A program made the translations under genes and the position numbers. The notes beneath the pieces are model-generated. The model worked only from the letters and a program-made list of their open reading frames with translations, was not told the DNA's origin and did not search any database. A DNA stretch of 64,000 bases. It comes from Leifsonia sp. Root112D2. GTDB taxonomy: Bacteria > Actinomycetota > Actinomycetes > Actinomycetales > Microbacteriaceae. Shown one piece after another: positions 24,690-34,100 of the stretch. The first letter of the stretch is position 1. Each line of letters opens with the position of its first letter. Where the stretch lies: positions 799,480-863,479 of the forward strand of contig NZ_LMCU01000001.1 in NCBI RefSeq assembly GCF_001424905.1, given 5' to 3'.

Positions 24690-27600
24690 TCAATTCGTGG
24701 ATTCTCGATGGAGTGCACGAATGAGCTTCTTCGGAACGCGAATGGGACGCTTGGGGCTGTCCAATAACTGCCAGGCCACTGCGAAAGGCGTACGCCCGAG
24801 GTCCCGCGCGACCCGGCTCAGTGAATGGCCGTTTCCGTACGCGGTGAGTAGTCGGGCCCTCTCATCCGGCGTATAAGGAAGACCATGGCGTGGGGCAAGG
24901 GATTCGTCGTCGAAGTCAGCGCCGACTTCGAGCAGCAACGCGGACAGCCGCTCGACGACGAATCGAGCCGTGACATCAGCTTCGGCAGCAATTGCAATGA
25001 CGCCCAGTCCCCCTCGATAATTTTCGATAATTTGCTGATCAATGGGTTTAGTTTCCGGCAATGCGACCGTTGGCGCACTCGGAAGATTTGGACCGACAAC
25101 AGGAGGGTACTCGTCGTCGAGTGGGGGCTCGATGCCGACCCGCTGAGATTTCACCGCTGGCGGTTCTCTACTGGGCTCGGTATCGGTTAATAGTCTGCCC
25201 ACCGCGAAGAAGTCTCCCCAGAGCGCTCTCCACGCGGGGTCTGCACTGAGCTTCTTTACGGTCGCCTTCTCGATCTGTCGAATCCGCTCGCGAGTCACGC
25301 CTAGTGCGTCGCCGATCTGATCGAGGGTCTTCGGAATCCCGTCGTCTAGGCCGTGTCGCGATCTCAAAACCGAACTCTCCCGGCTCGGAAGCGCTTCGAG
25401 AAGCTCATTGCACTGTTTTCGGAGCGATTCGGAGAGGAGGCCCTCGTCAATTGGGAGTTCATCGTTATCGACGAAGAGCTCGCCACGGGTGCGCTCACCT
25501 TCGCTCACATCGACCTGAACTGTTTCGTCCAACGACAGAGGAGTTGAGTCCCATGCCAGCATCCGGCGAAGCTCGTGCACTGAGACTGCCGCCCGTGCTG
25601 CCACCATATCGATCGGGACCACGTCCGAGGTGGTCCGATCAAGTTCGCGCATCACGTTGCGAACTTCGTTGATCTGTTCGACCATATGCACCGGGACACG
25701 GATCGTACGAGACTGGTCGGCCAGAGCCCGCGTAATAGCCTGACGAATCCACCACGTGGCATATGTCGAGAACTTGTTACCTAGGGTGTTGTCGAATTTC
25801 TCGACAGCGCGGATCAGCCCGATATTGCCCTCCTGGATCAGGTCCAGGAACGGCATCCCGCGGCCTACGTAACGCTTGGCGATCGATACGACTAGCCGCA
25901 GGTTCGCACTAACGAGATGCGTCATCGCGCGGTGGCCGTCACTGGCGACCGATCTCAGTTCCCGCTCTAGCGCCCGGGTCAGCGTCTGCGAATCTGCGAG
26001 CCGCTCTTCCGCGAAGAGTCCTACCTCTATTCGTGCCGCCAAAGCCACTTCCTCGACGGCAGAAAGGAGGGGGACCGTGCCGATCTGCCTCAAATAGTCC
26101 TTGACGGGATCGACGGTACCACCGACGATATGGTCATACTTCGATGCAGTCTCCGCTGGGTCGTCGTCGGGCGAGTCCTCCTCAGCGTTCGGATCCTCAG
26201 TCATAAGCGCGATCAGCTCTGTCGCCTCATCGAGTCCTTCGTGATCCTCTTGATCCTCAGCGCTCTCAGAAGACACGATCAGATCGGCACGCACGGGAGT
26301 ACCGGTACCTATGCGTGCCCTACGAGCACGTTTGGCGACGTCGAGGGGAGAAATTGCGGGGCGCTCCGTGGCAAACGCCTCAGGAAGCGCATCCGACTCT
26401 TCAAGACCATCCATTTCGACGGCAACCGGCTGATCGGCCAAGTCGACTGCGCCAACACGCCGATCCACATCCTCTGTAAGCGGGTTGAACCCCGACCGAT
26501 CGACCTGCTCAGCCAACGCCGCCGCAAGCACGGACTGCCAAGCATCGATCTGATCACGTGTGCCCTGTTGCAACCGGGTCAATTTGAAGTTGGATTCAAC
26601 AAGGAGGAATAGTGCGAGCTTCAGCAGCGGCGCATCGCCGCTCTTTCCAGACAATTGAGTCCGATACCCCGCATTGAGCCATAAGGTATGAGCCAAATGA
26701 TCGAACTCGAAAAGCCTCTCTTCATCGAGCACTCGCCAAAGGATTGCTGCCGGTCGCGTATCGTCCCTGAGGCCGAGCGTTTCCGATACGACCTCCGTCA
26801 CCGAGTCCGGCAGCCCATAGTTGACTTCAGTGATTGGCTTCGTCGATACGTGCCGGGCGTTCGCTCGCTTGATAGTCGCCCGTGCGTCTTCCAAGTAGGA
26901 ACGGAAAGTCGCCCCGAACTCCACGTCAACGGCGCTTTCGATGGCCCGTGTGAAATCCGGCCGGAAGATCACCCCGCGCTTCTCTGGATTCATGCGCAGA
27001 GTACTGAGCATCTCCGGGGTCACATCGATGATGACCCGTGCGAGCTGATAGTCGCGACTGTGCTCTGCAAGCATGGAATTCCAACCACCGGCCTGTAGAA
27101 GACGATCGTTGCGATAGATGTAAAAACCCTGCCATTCAGTGCGGCGCCTGCCGAGCAGCCGTGCGGCCGGCGACTCGGAATTGGGCGGCAATATGTGGCA
27201 TGTGGCCGCCACAGCGCTCCCACCGGGGATTTCCCCGATTAAGGTGCGCGGATACCCGGTCATGCCCCAAAGGCTGAAGGAGAACGGATCGACGGCGTCG
27301 ACGACCCGAGGCACGCCGGAGGCCCGATACGCGAGATCATATTGGTCGATTTCGATACGAAGATTCCGCGCTGCGATGAGTCGGTGGAAAATCAGGCCCA
27401 GCTCACCGCGCAGCTCGGTGATCACTGAATCCAGCCATCTCTGGCGAACAGACGGGATATCCGATGTCGAGACCGAATCGAGATCGGACCATTCGACTAC
27501 AGTTCCTGTTGATTGCAATTCACCGGAACCGTCGTCAAAGCCGTGCCATGCAGCATCGTCGGTGAGCACGTCAATTGGAAAACCACCGCCGGGCGCTGTC

Positions 27601-28001
27601 CGACGCATGCGTGCTCCACAGACCGGTTCGAATCCACAGCTCGTATAGACAGTGAAAGAGGCGGCCTGGCTGAGCGAACTCGCTTTGAGTCCAATCCCGA
27701 AATGACCGAGTGAGTCACCGTCGTAGGCACGACGCTTCCCCAGCGTCATGGCGGTCATCAGCTGGTCACCACTCATTCCGACTCCGTCGTCGCTGAGACG
27801 GATGCCACGGACGTATCCGTTATCGACGACGAACCGGATTCGAATCCGCTCCGCTCCGGCATCGATGCTGTTGTCGACGATATCGGCGATCGCACTGCTC
27901 AAGGTGTGACTGCTGCCGATCGCGCTGAGCACAGAGGGGTCGGGCTCAAGTTCGACCACACGAGCGATATCGCTCAACCCATCGACGGACAAATCGGTCA
28001 T
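24690..28001 (-). CDS. GHKL ATPase fused to a complete primary-type sigma-70 factor
   Basis: 1103 residues in one uninterrupted frame. Residues ~20-400 are a MORC/MutL-like GHKL ATPase: AIADIVDNSIDAG (38-49), DDGVGM (71-76), GHFGIGLKASS (99-109). An acidic linker (~575-625) leads to a full sigma factor: region 1.2 from DPVKDYLRQIG (631-641), region 2 with DLIQEGNIGLIRAVEKFD and FSTYATWWIRQAITR, region 3, and region 4.2 with VTRERIRQIE (902-911). It resembles actinobacterial HrdB/SigA end to end from region 1.2; region 1.1 is absent. Two further HTH-like pieces follow (~985-1025; ~1043-1082, Myb-like, DLGRTPFAVAWQLL). The start is apparently leaderless (TAGCAT, 6 nt, ATG). First gene of the minus arm with the methylase. 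The family context is restriction; the role of the sigma part is unknown. Confidence 0.93.
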   Translation of the reverse strand: MTDLSVDGLSDIARVVELEPDPSVLSAIGSSHTLSSAIADIVDNSIDAGAERIRIRFVVDNGYVRGIRLSDDGVGMSGDQLMTAMTLGKRRAYDGDSLGHFGIGLKASSLSQAASFTVYTSCGFEPVCGARMRRTAPGGGFPIDVLTDDAAWHGFDDGSGELQSTGTVVEWSDLDSVSTSDIPSVRQRWLDSVITELRGELGLIFHRLIAARNLRIEIDQYDLAYRASGVPRVVDAVDPFSFSLWGMTGYPRTLIGEIPGGSAVAATCHILPPNSESPAARLLGRRRTEWQGFYIYRNDRLLQAGGWNSMLAEHSRDYQLARVIIDVTPEMLSTLRMNPEKRGVIFRPDFTRAIESAVDVEFGATFRSYLEDARATIKRANARHVSTKPITEVNYGLPDSVTEVVSETLGLRDDTRPAAILWRVLDEERLFEFDHLAHTLWLNAGYRTQLSGKSGDAPLLKLALFLLVESNFKLTRLQQGTRDQIDAWQSVLAAALAEQVDRSGFNPLTEDVDRRVGAVDLADQPVAVEMDGLEESDALPEAFATERPAISPLDVAKRARRARIGTGTPVRADLIVSSESAEDQEDHEGLDEATELIALMTEDPNAEEDSPDDDPAETASKYDHIVGGTVDPVKDYLRQIGTVPLLSAVEEVALAARIEVGLFAEERLADSQTLTRALERELRSVASDGHRAMTHLVSANLRLVVSIAKRYVGRGMPFLDLIQEGNIGLIRAVEKFDNTLGNKFSTYATWWIRQAITRALADQSRTIRVPVHMVEQINEVRNVMRELDRTTSDVVPIDMVAARAAVSVHELRRMLAWDSTPLSLDETVQVDVSEGERTRGELFVDNDELPIDEGLLSESLRKQCNELLEALPSRESSVLRSRHGLDDGIPKTLDQIGDALGVTRERIRQIEKATVKKLSADPAWRALWGDFFAVGRLLTDTEPSREPPAVKSQRVGIEPPLDDEYPPVVGPNLPSAPTVALPETKPIDQQIIENYRGGLGVIAIAAEADVTARFVVERLSALLLEVGADFDDESLAPRHGLPYTPDERARLLTAYGNGHSLSRVARDLGRTPFAVAWQLLDSPKRPIRVPKKLIRALHRESTN

Positions 28002-28340
28002 AGACGGATGCTACCGACGAGTCAAGACATTTCCGATGGCGAGTAGCGGAAGTTGACTGTGTGGACGCGTCCCATAGTGTGTCAAACGCACCCCCAATGA
28101 AGGGGAGGGCCGCGTCAACTATCTGGTCTGGGTCGAATGCTATAAACGCGAACCTGAAAGGTATGGCGCATAGGCGAATGACTACTCGCTCTGCCGATTC
28201 GGCGCATAGGCATGCGTCTCATCCGCGTTCACATAGGAATGAATTGAGTGCTGACACGATGCACCCCGAAGACACCTCATCGGATCGATCAGGTCCAACT
28301 TGGCTACCCTTCAAGACATATCCAATGAAAAGAGCCCCTA
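28002..28340. promoter_or_regulatory. divergent control region of the defence island
   Basis: 339 bp without a convincing gene, between the sigma-fusion gene (minus) and the GHKL-HEPN gene (plus). It holds two copies of GGCGCATAGGC (28165-28175, 28201-28211; 36 bp apart), TTGACT followed 16 nt later by TAGTGT (28053-28080, plus), TTGACA on the minus strand (28085-28080), TATAAA at 28141-28146, and TAGCAT just before the minus-strand ATG. The repeats are candidate operator sites; which promoter is used cannot be decided by eye. Confidence 0.5.
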
Positions 28341-29984
28341 TTGAACGACGACGATCACCTTGTGTTGAAGTTCGATCCTCAGACAGTCGATCACCTCGGC
28401 GCCAAAATGTACTCGCATCTGCCAAATGCAATTGCCGAACTGATAGCTAACGCATACGACGCCGACGCCGAACACGTTGTTGTCCGAATAGGCGACGGCG
28501 AGATAAGCATCGAGGATGACGGCCACGGCATGTCGCGGAGCGATGTCGCGGACAAATACCTGCGCATCGGCCGGAATCGCCGCCATGTGATGAACACCGA
28601 CAGCACAGAAGGTGGTGCGCGGCGCGTATCCGGCAAGAAGGGCCTCGGGAAGCTCGCCCTGTTCGGAATCGGCGGGCGCGTCGAGCTGATCACGTCGCGT
28701 TCGGGTGAGACCAACGCAACGGTGGTCGTGCTCGAATACGACGACATGATGTCGGCCGAAGGCGAGTACAAACCTGTCGAATCACAGCAGTCCTCCAACG
28801 AGTCTAAACATGGCACCACGGTGCGGCTGGGCAAACTCAAACGCACGTCGCCTGTTGAACCTGAAGCCCTCGCAGACAGCCTGTCAAAGCTTTTTAATTA
28901 TACGGACCAGGACTTTGAAGTGCGCGTTGTCACTGCGGATGATGGCGAGTACGCGATCACGGCCGAACGCCGGCTGGCCTCGATCAATCTTCAGTTCTCC
29001 TGGGATCTTCCTGAAGACCTCGTCGAGGCCGATACTTTCGCCCATGCGCACGAGATCGCAGGGCGGATTGTCTCTTCGAAATCTCCTCTGCGTCACGGCC
29101 TCCGCGGCATAACCCTCTATGTGAATGGGAGACTCGCAAACGAACCCGAGTTCTTTGGAGCCTCTGAGTCGAGCTTCGCGTTCTCATACCTCACCGGGTA
29201 CCTGCAAGTGGATTTCCTTGACGAGATTGAGCCAGATGTCATTGCGACAGACAGGCGCGCGATTGATTGGGAGACTGAGCTCACCGAGCAGCTAAGAAAG
29301 TGGCTGCAATCGTTAATGACCCGGCTAAGTCAGGACTGGCGAAGACGGAGAGCAGAGCTAGGCCGAACGACTGTTGAGAAGTCGATCGGTGTCTCAACAG
29401 AGGCATGGGTCAGTTCTATCAAGAGCGACGAAAGGGAACACGTGAGGGCGATCGTCGAGGCGGTCACTTCGGACGAAGCCGACATTGCAGTTGAGCAGCA
29501 GGGTGAAATCCTGGGGCTCGTCAAAGGTCTGGCGCCATTACATGCCGAATTTGTCTGGCGGCATTTGCACGCCGAGATCCAGCGGGTCACAAAGCCTTAT
29601 TACGAAGGTGGAGACTTCTACACTGCAGTGATAGAAGCGATAAAGAGGTATGTGAATAGCGTCCGGGCAAAACATGCAGACTTGGCATCGATACAAGAGC
29701 ACGCGGTTTTGGAGGCAGCCTTTGCATCGGTGGGCAAATTGGATGTGTTCCAAAAATTCATGTCGTTACATGGTTTTTCCGAAGACACATCCAAGAACAT
29801 CCAAAGCGGACAGAAAAGCCTTTCTATCGGGGTATTGGCGGGCTTCCGAAATCCTCTCAGTCATGAAGAGATCGACCTGTTGCAATCAAGCGGGGCGTTT
29901 ACATACGAGGACTGCCTCGATGCATTGGCCATCATTTCGCACTTGATGCGGCGATTAGATCAGGCAGAAGTGCGCTCGATTTAG
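28341..29984 (+). CDS. GHKL ATPase with C-terminal TIGR02391/HEPN-like domain
   Basis: 547 residues. The N-terminal GHKL/Hsp90-like ATPase has AIAELIANAYDADAE (N box), EDDGHGMSRSD and GKKGLGKLALFGIG. The last ~130 residues resemble the TIGR02391 (Ymh/Abi-like) domain: FYTAVIEAIKRYV and then GFRNPLSHEE, where R503-x4-H508 fits the RNase motif of HEPN domains. TTG 28341 is chosen because LVLKFDPQTVDHLG belongs to the family N-terminus; its ribosome site is weak, and ATG at 28407 would cut it. It opens the plus-strand arm (PD-(D/E)XK, Z1, Vsr). Likely an ATP-gated clamp or sensor carrying an RNase; the RNase role is inference. Confidence 0.85.
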   Translation: MNDDDHLVLKFDPQTVDHLGAKMYSHLPNAIAELIANAYDADAEHVVVRIGDGEISIEDDGHGMSRSDVADKYLRIGRNRRHVMNTDSTEGGARRVSGKKGLGKLALFGIGGRVELITSRSGETNATVVVLEYDDMMSAEGEYKPVESQQSSNESKHGTTVRLGKLKRTSPVEPEALADSLSKLFNYTDQDFEVRVVTADDGEYAITAERRLASINLQFSWDLPEDLVEADTFAHAHEIAGRIVSSKSPLRHGLRGITLYVNGRLANEPEFFGASESSFAFSYLTGYLQVDFLDEIEPDVIATDRRAIDWETELTEQLRKWLQSLMTRLSQDWRRRRAELGRTTVEKSIGVSTEAWVSSIKSDEREHVRAIVEAVTSDEADIAVEQQGEILGLVKGLAPLHAEFVWRHLHAEIQRVTKPYYEGGDFYTAVIEAIKRYVNSVRAKHADLASIQEHAVLEAAFASVGKLDVFQKFMSLHGFSEDTSKNIQSGQKSLSIGVLAGFRNPLSHEEIDLLQSSGAFTYEDCLDALAIISHLMRRLDQAEVRSI

Positions 29985-30000
29985 CTCGGATCGACTCCAG

Positions 30001-30094
30001 CATTGGGGCCATACCAATGTTCGTGACATTTCGAGCCGGTGAACTCCTCTCCAGTGGGATAGAAAGGAGGCAGCGCCTTCGAAGCAACGCTTCG
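30001..30094 (+). other. structured intercistronic leader with orphan Shine-Dalgarno
   Basis: In the 192-bp gap before the PD-(D/E)XK gene: a CATTGG/CCAATG hairpin (30001-30019); CTCCT at 30044-30048 able to pair with the AGGAG of a strong AGAAAGGAGG (30061-30070) that has no start codon at the right distance; and a CGAAGC-AAC-GCTTCG hairpin (30080-30094). It may be a regulatory or processing site between the first and second genes of the operon. Confidence 0.45.
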
Positions 30095-30176
30095 CTATAC
30101 GCGCCCCGAGGGCTCCGACGGAGAATCTTTGTGCCGAGTGAGCTCGGGAGACAGGCGCGTGAGATCGGAGAGACGA

Positions 30177-31160
30177 ATGGCTGAGATCGAGAACCCTCAA
30201 CACCTGGACCCCGCGGCGGTCGAGGATTACTTTCGATTGGGCGTGCGCGCGGCCTTCACAATGAATGAGGAACCCCCAGTTCGCCTGACCATAGACCCAG
30301 GCAGGGATCAGCTACAGGTGCTGACCCCAGTGCGCGGAAGCGAGCCAGAGGTGACCGCATACGAACGACTTGAGCTGAATCGGGTCACTCCGGATGGCGA
30401 TTCGACGGAATGGTACGAGCTTGTCGTCGACGCATCCGATATGCACTACGAGGCGTACGTTCTCTTGGAATCGGTGGTGGACCAGCTTCGGTCCGGCGCT
30501 TCGTTCCGTCATGCGGTTTCCGAGTCAGTTGAGACGCTGAAGGAGCTTCTCGTCGGCCGCAAGCGGCTGACTGAAGAGAAGGTCGCCGGGCTCATCGGAG
30601 AACTCCTCGTACTCGACCGCATTATCGATCACGACGGGGAAGACGCGGCGATAGCAGCCTGGCTGGGGCCGCTCGCTGAGGAGCACGACTTCGGGCTGCC
30701 CGGTTACGATGCCGAAGTTAAGACGACGAAGTCCGAAGCCCGCGTGCATGTCATCGGATCCGAGACGCAGCTGGAGCCGGTTCCCGGAAGGGACCTGTAT
30801 CTGATATCCGTTCAGATCACCCGCGCCGGGACGGCGATTGCCAGCTTCACTCTGCCGGAACTCGTCGCGTCGATAAGCGTAAAGCTGCGACGAACACTGC
30901 GAGCCTTCGACGCGGCACTCGACGGTATCGGTTGGCGTGACGCGGATGCAGATCTCTATGGGACTCGCTTCCAGCTGCGATCCGAACCACGGGCGTACCT
31001 CGTCGACGACGGGTTCCCTGCAATCACATCGTCAAGGCTTGACGAGGTAGTGCCGCAGCGCCCGCTTGTCGTGGGCGTCTCGTACCGTGTTGATGTCACC
31101 CATTTGATCCACGCGGCGATCCCTTCACCGCTCGATGAATTCTGCGAGGAGCCCAAGTGA
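30177..31160 (+). CDS. PD-(D/E)XK motif protein (DUF4420-like nuclease)
   Basis: About 327 residues. The putative nuclease core lies mid-protein: GLIGELLVLDRII, then GYDAEVKTTKSEARVHV, where D...EVK fits the PD-(D/E)XK active site. Proteins of this type (DUF4420) commonly sit beside Z1 and MORC-like GHKL genes in restriction-like loci. ATG 30177 has GGAGAG upstream. Its stop overlaps the Z1 gene's GTG by 4 bp (GTGA at 31157-31160), so the two products are made in step and probably act together as nuclease and translocase. Confidence 0.85.
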   Translation: MAEIENPQHLDPAAVEDYFRLGVRAAFTMNEEPPVRLTIDPGRDQLQVLTPVRGSEPEVTAYERLELNRVTPDGDSTEWYELVVDASDMHYEAYVLLESVVDQLRSGASFRHAVSESVETLKELLVGRKRLTEEKVAGLIGELLVLDRIIDHDGEDAAIAAWLGPLAEEHDFGLPGYDAEVKTTKSEARVHVIGSETQLEPVPGRDLYLISVQITRAGTAIASFTLPELVASISVKLRRTLRAFDAALDGIGWRDADADLYGTRFQLRSEPRAYLVDDGFPAITSSRLDEVVPQRPLVVGVSYRVDVTHLIHAAIPSPLDEFCEEPK

Positions 31161-34100
31161 CCAATTCCGTAGATGCGGTGATTTCGGAAACCGCCCGTGA
31201 ATCCTTAATCAGTATCCGCGATTCTGGGCCCGAACCGCTGGTCGAGCTGGTCCAGTTCAAACTTCGGCGAGCCGAAATCCACGTAACCGAAGCCGCGATC
31301 GTCGACGCAGTTACGGTTTCGGATCTCTCAGACGAAACACGTCGTGCAATGCACATGGCGCTCGCGTCTTGGGATGCGCTTGCAAAGCCGGCGTGGGCCG
31401 CTGACACCGCCGAATGGAGTGCGAACCGACGCCAACGTGCCTATGAGTTACTGGAGCTTGACGACGCAGCGCGACAGCGGCTGGACAAAGAGTTCCCGAG
31501 CGCGTCGCGCATGGACACGATGATCGTCGATCCGGAGAACTGGATCCCGTGGTACGACGAGAAACGTCGGAGCTCCCACGACTTCTACTGGCGTGCATAC
31601 CGGCGTGTGCTGGAGGGTAAGGGATGGGATGCCGATGCCATCGCGACCCTGGATCGCTCGACGGCGGAGATCGTCGGCAGGCTAGCCGACCCCAGCGCTG
31701 AAGTGGGCTACCAGACAAAAGGTCTCGTAGTCGGATATGTCCAAAGTGGTAAGACGGCTAATTTCACCGGCATCGTGGCGAAGGCGATAGACACCGGATA
31801 CCGGCTGGTGATCGTGCTCACCGGCACGATTGAGCTACTTCGAGCACAGACACAACGTCGCCTCGACATGGAACTAGTCGGCGAGGAGAACATCCTCGAC
31901 GGCGCCGACCGCACAGACGACGATTCCATCCGTGACATCGACTACATCGGCACGCAAGACGCAGACTGGCACGGAGACAAATTCCTAAAGCACGGCATTG
32001 ACGTACACTCGATGCCTGGTGTGCCAGCGATCAAGCGGTTGACGACAGCTGGCAAAGATTATCGCAAATTGCGTCTCGGCAAAGATGCGCTCGACTTCCG
32101 GCGTACCGGCGAACTCCGCAACCCGGCCAAGCCGGTGTTCGACCCGGAGAACATCCACGCCGTGGACGCTCGTATCGCGGTCATGAAAAAGAATACAACT
32201 GCTCTGAGGAACCTCCTCCACGATCTTCGAAACATCCGGGCGGACGGTCGCGAAATCCCTGTTCTGATCATTGACGACGAGGCCGACCAAGCTTCGGTGA
32301 ACACGGTGAATCCTCGTTCCAAGGCCGCAGCAGCCGCAGAATCGAAGAAGCGCAGCGCGATCAATGCACTTATCCGGGACCTCCTCACAGTGATGCCGCG
32401 CGCCCAATACGTGGGATATACGGCGACACCGTTCGCGAACGTATTCATTTCGCCGGACGACTCGGAAGACGTCTTTCCGAAGGACTTTCTCGTTAGCCTC
32501 AAACCTTCGGACAAATACATGGGAGGCCCGGAATTCCATGATCTGTGGGGTATCGACGCCGACGACAAGGGCAATCCGGGGCGATCGAACGAGGCCGCTT
32601 TCGTCCGGGACCTTCGCGCTGACGGCGAGCACGATCCAGCGGCCGAACGTGCCGAGATCCTCGAGGCGATCGACGCGTTCGTACTCAGCGGTGCAATCAA
32701 GAAGTGGCGGGAATCAAACGACAAGCGCTTCTCGTACCGGCATCACACGATGCTTGTGCACGAGTCGGTGCGCACATCGGAGCATTCGGAACTCGCCGCC
32801 ACATTCCGTTCGGTCTGGGCACAGGGAGCGTATTCGAGCCCTGCCGCATTCGGGCGGCTCCGGCAATTGTATTCCGATGACTTTCTGCGCGTGCACCGTT
32901 CGCGGTCGAAGTGGGATGAGCTGCCGATTCCTAACCTGTTCGATCAGCTCAAATCTTTCATCGGTGCGACAGTTGACGCAATTACCGTTGACAATGATCC
33001 GGTTGTAGTGGTTAACGGCACGAAGGACAGCGATTACAGCGCAATGGACTTCCTGACTCGGCCATACTGGCGGATCATGATCGGCGGCGCCAAATTAAGT
33101 CGAGGCTTCACCGTCGAAGGGCTGACGGTCTCGTACTATCGCCGTCGCACAGCTGCGGCCGACACGCTTATGCAGATGGGGCGGTGGTTCGGGTACCGGG
33201 CCGGGTACAGCGACCTCGTACGCTTGTACATCGGCCGCCAGGTCCTCGACGGCAAGAAGAAATCGTATGACCTCTACGACGCGTTCACCTCAATCATCGA
33301 AGACGAGGAAGAGTTCCGCGAACAGCTGAGCAAGTTCTCCGAGCTCACCGAGGACGGCAAGCCTGTTGTGCGGCCGATCCACGTGCCGCCGATGGTCTTC
33401 CAGCAGTTGCCGTGGCTCAGACCGACCGGCTCGAACAAAATGTACAACGCTGTGCTCAAATACGAGGGCGAAGGCGGCATTGTCAAAGACTTCAATGCCC
33501 ACGACTATCGCGGCGACGGCACCCGCAATACGAAGCACTTCGCTGCCGTGGCCGGATGGCTCGAAGGGCTATCTGCGCCGGAGCATTTCAAGGGCGTGAA
33601 CGGTACCTCGTTCGAGGCGCGCACTGTGCTGTTGCCGACTGAATATGTTGTCGCTGCGCTGAGTCAGTTCGAATTGCTCTCGCGTGATCAGCTGCTCCCG
33701 ACAATCAGAATGATCGAGAAGGCAGAGCGGGAAGGATCGCTGAAGGATTGGGTTGTCGTCGTCCCTGAACTTGACGAGTCATATCGCAGGGACGTCGAAG
33801 GCACCACTGTGTCGCTCATCGAACGCCAACGCAGGCCAGATCGGCCCGGATACTCTGGCAGCGAGCGTCGACACCGAGCAACGCTCGAAGTGATTGCTCA
33901 GAATGCGCACAATTCGATAGACGCTGGAGACGCTGCAAGACGACTTAGCAGTGCGACCCGCGGCGCTCTCTTGCTCACATTCGCGTTTGACCCGGCTGTC
34001 TTACCTGAGGAGAAGAGTGATGACGGCAAGGGGCGGGCAGACTCCGGACGTGTTAAGCGGGGTGCGTGGCCCACACCGGTCACAAGTGCCGACGTCGCCA

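Noticed and set aside
24690..28001. The sigma-GHKL fusion as two separate genes
   Set aside because: No stop or credible internal start between the domains; the acidic linker is continuous. An assembly error remains possible but the frame and composition are even throughout.
28061..28450. A plus-strand frame inside the divergent control region
   Set aside because: It overlaps the start of the GHKL-HEPN gene in another frame and resembles no protein; the region is better read as promoters.
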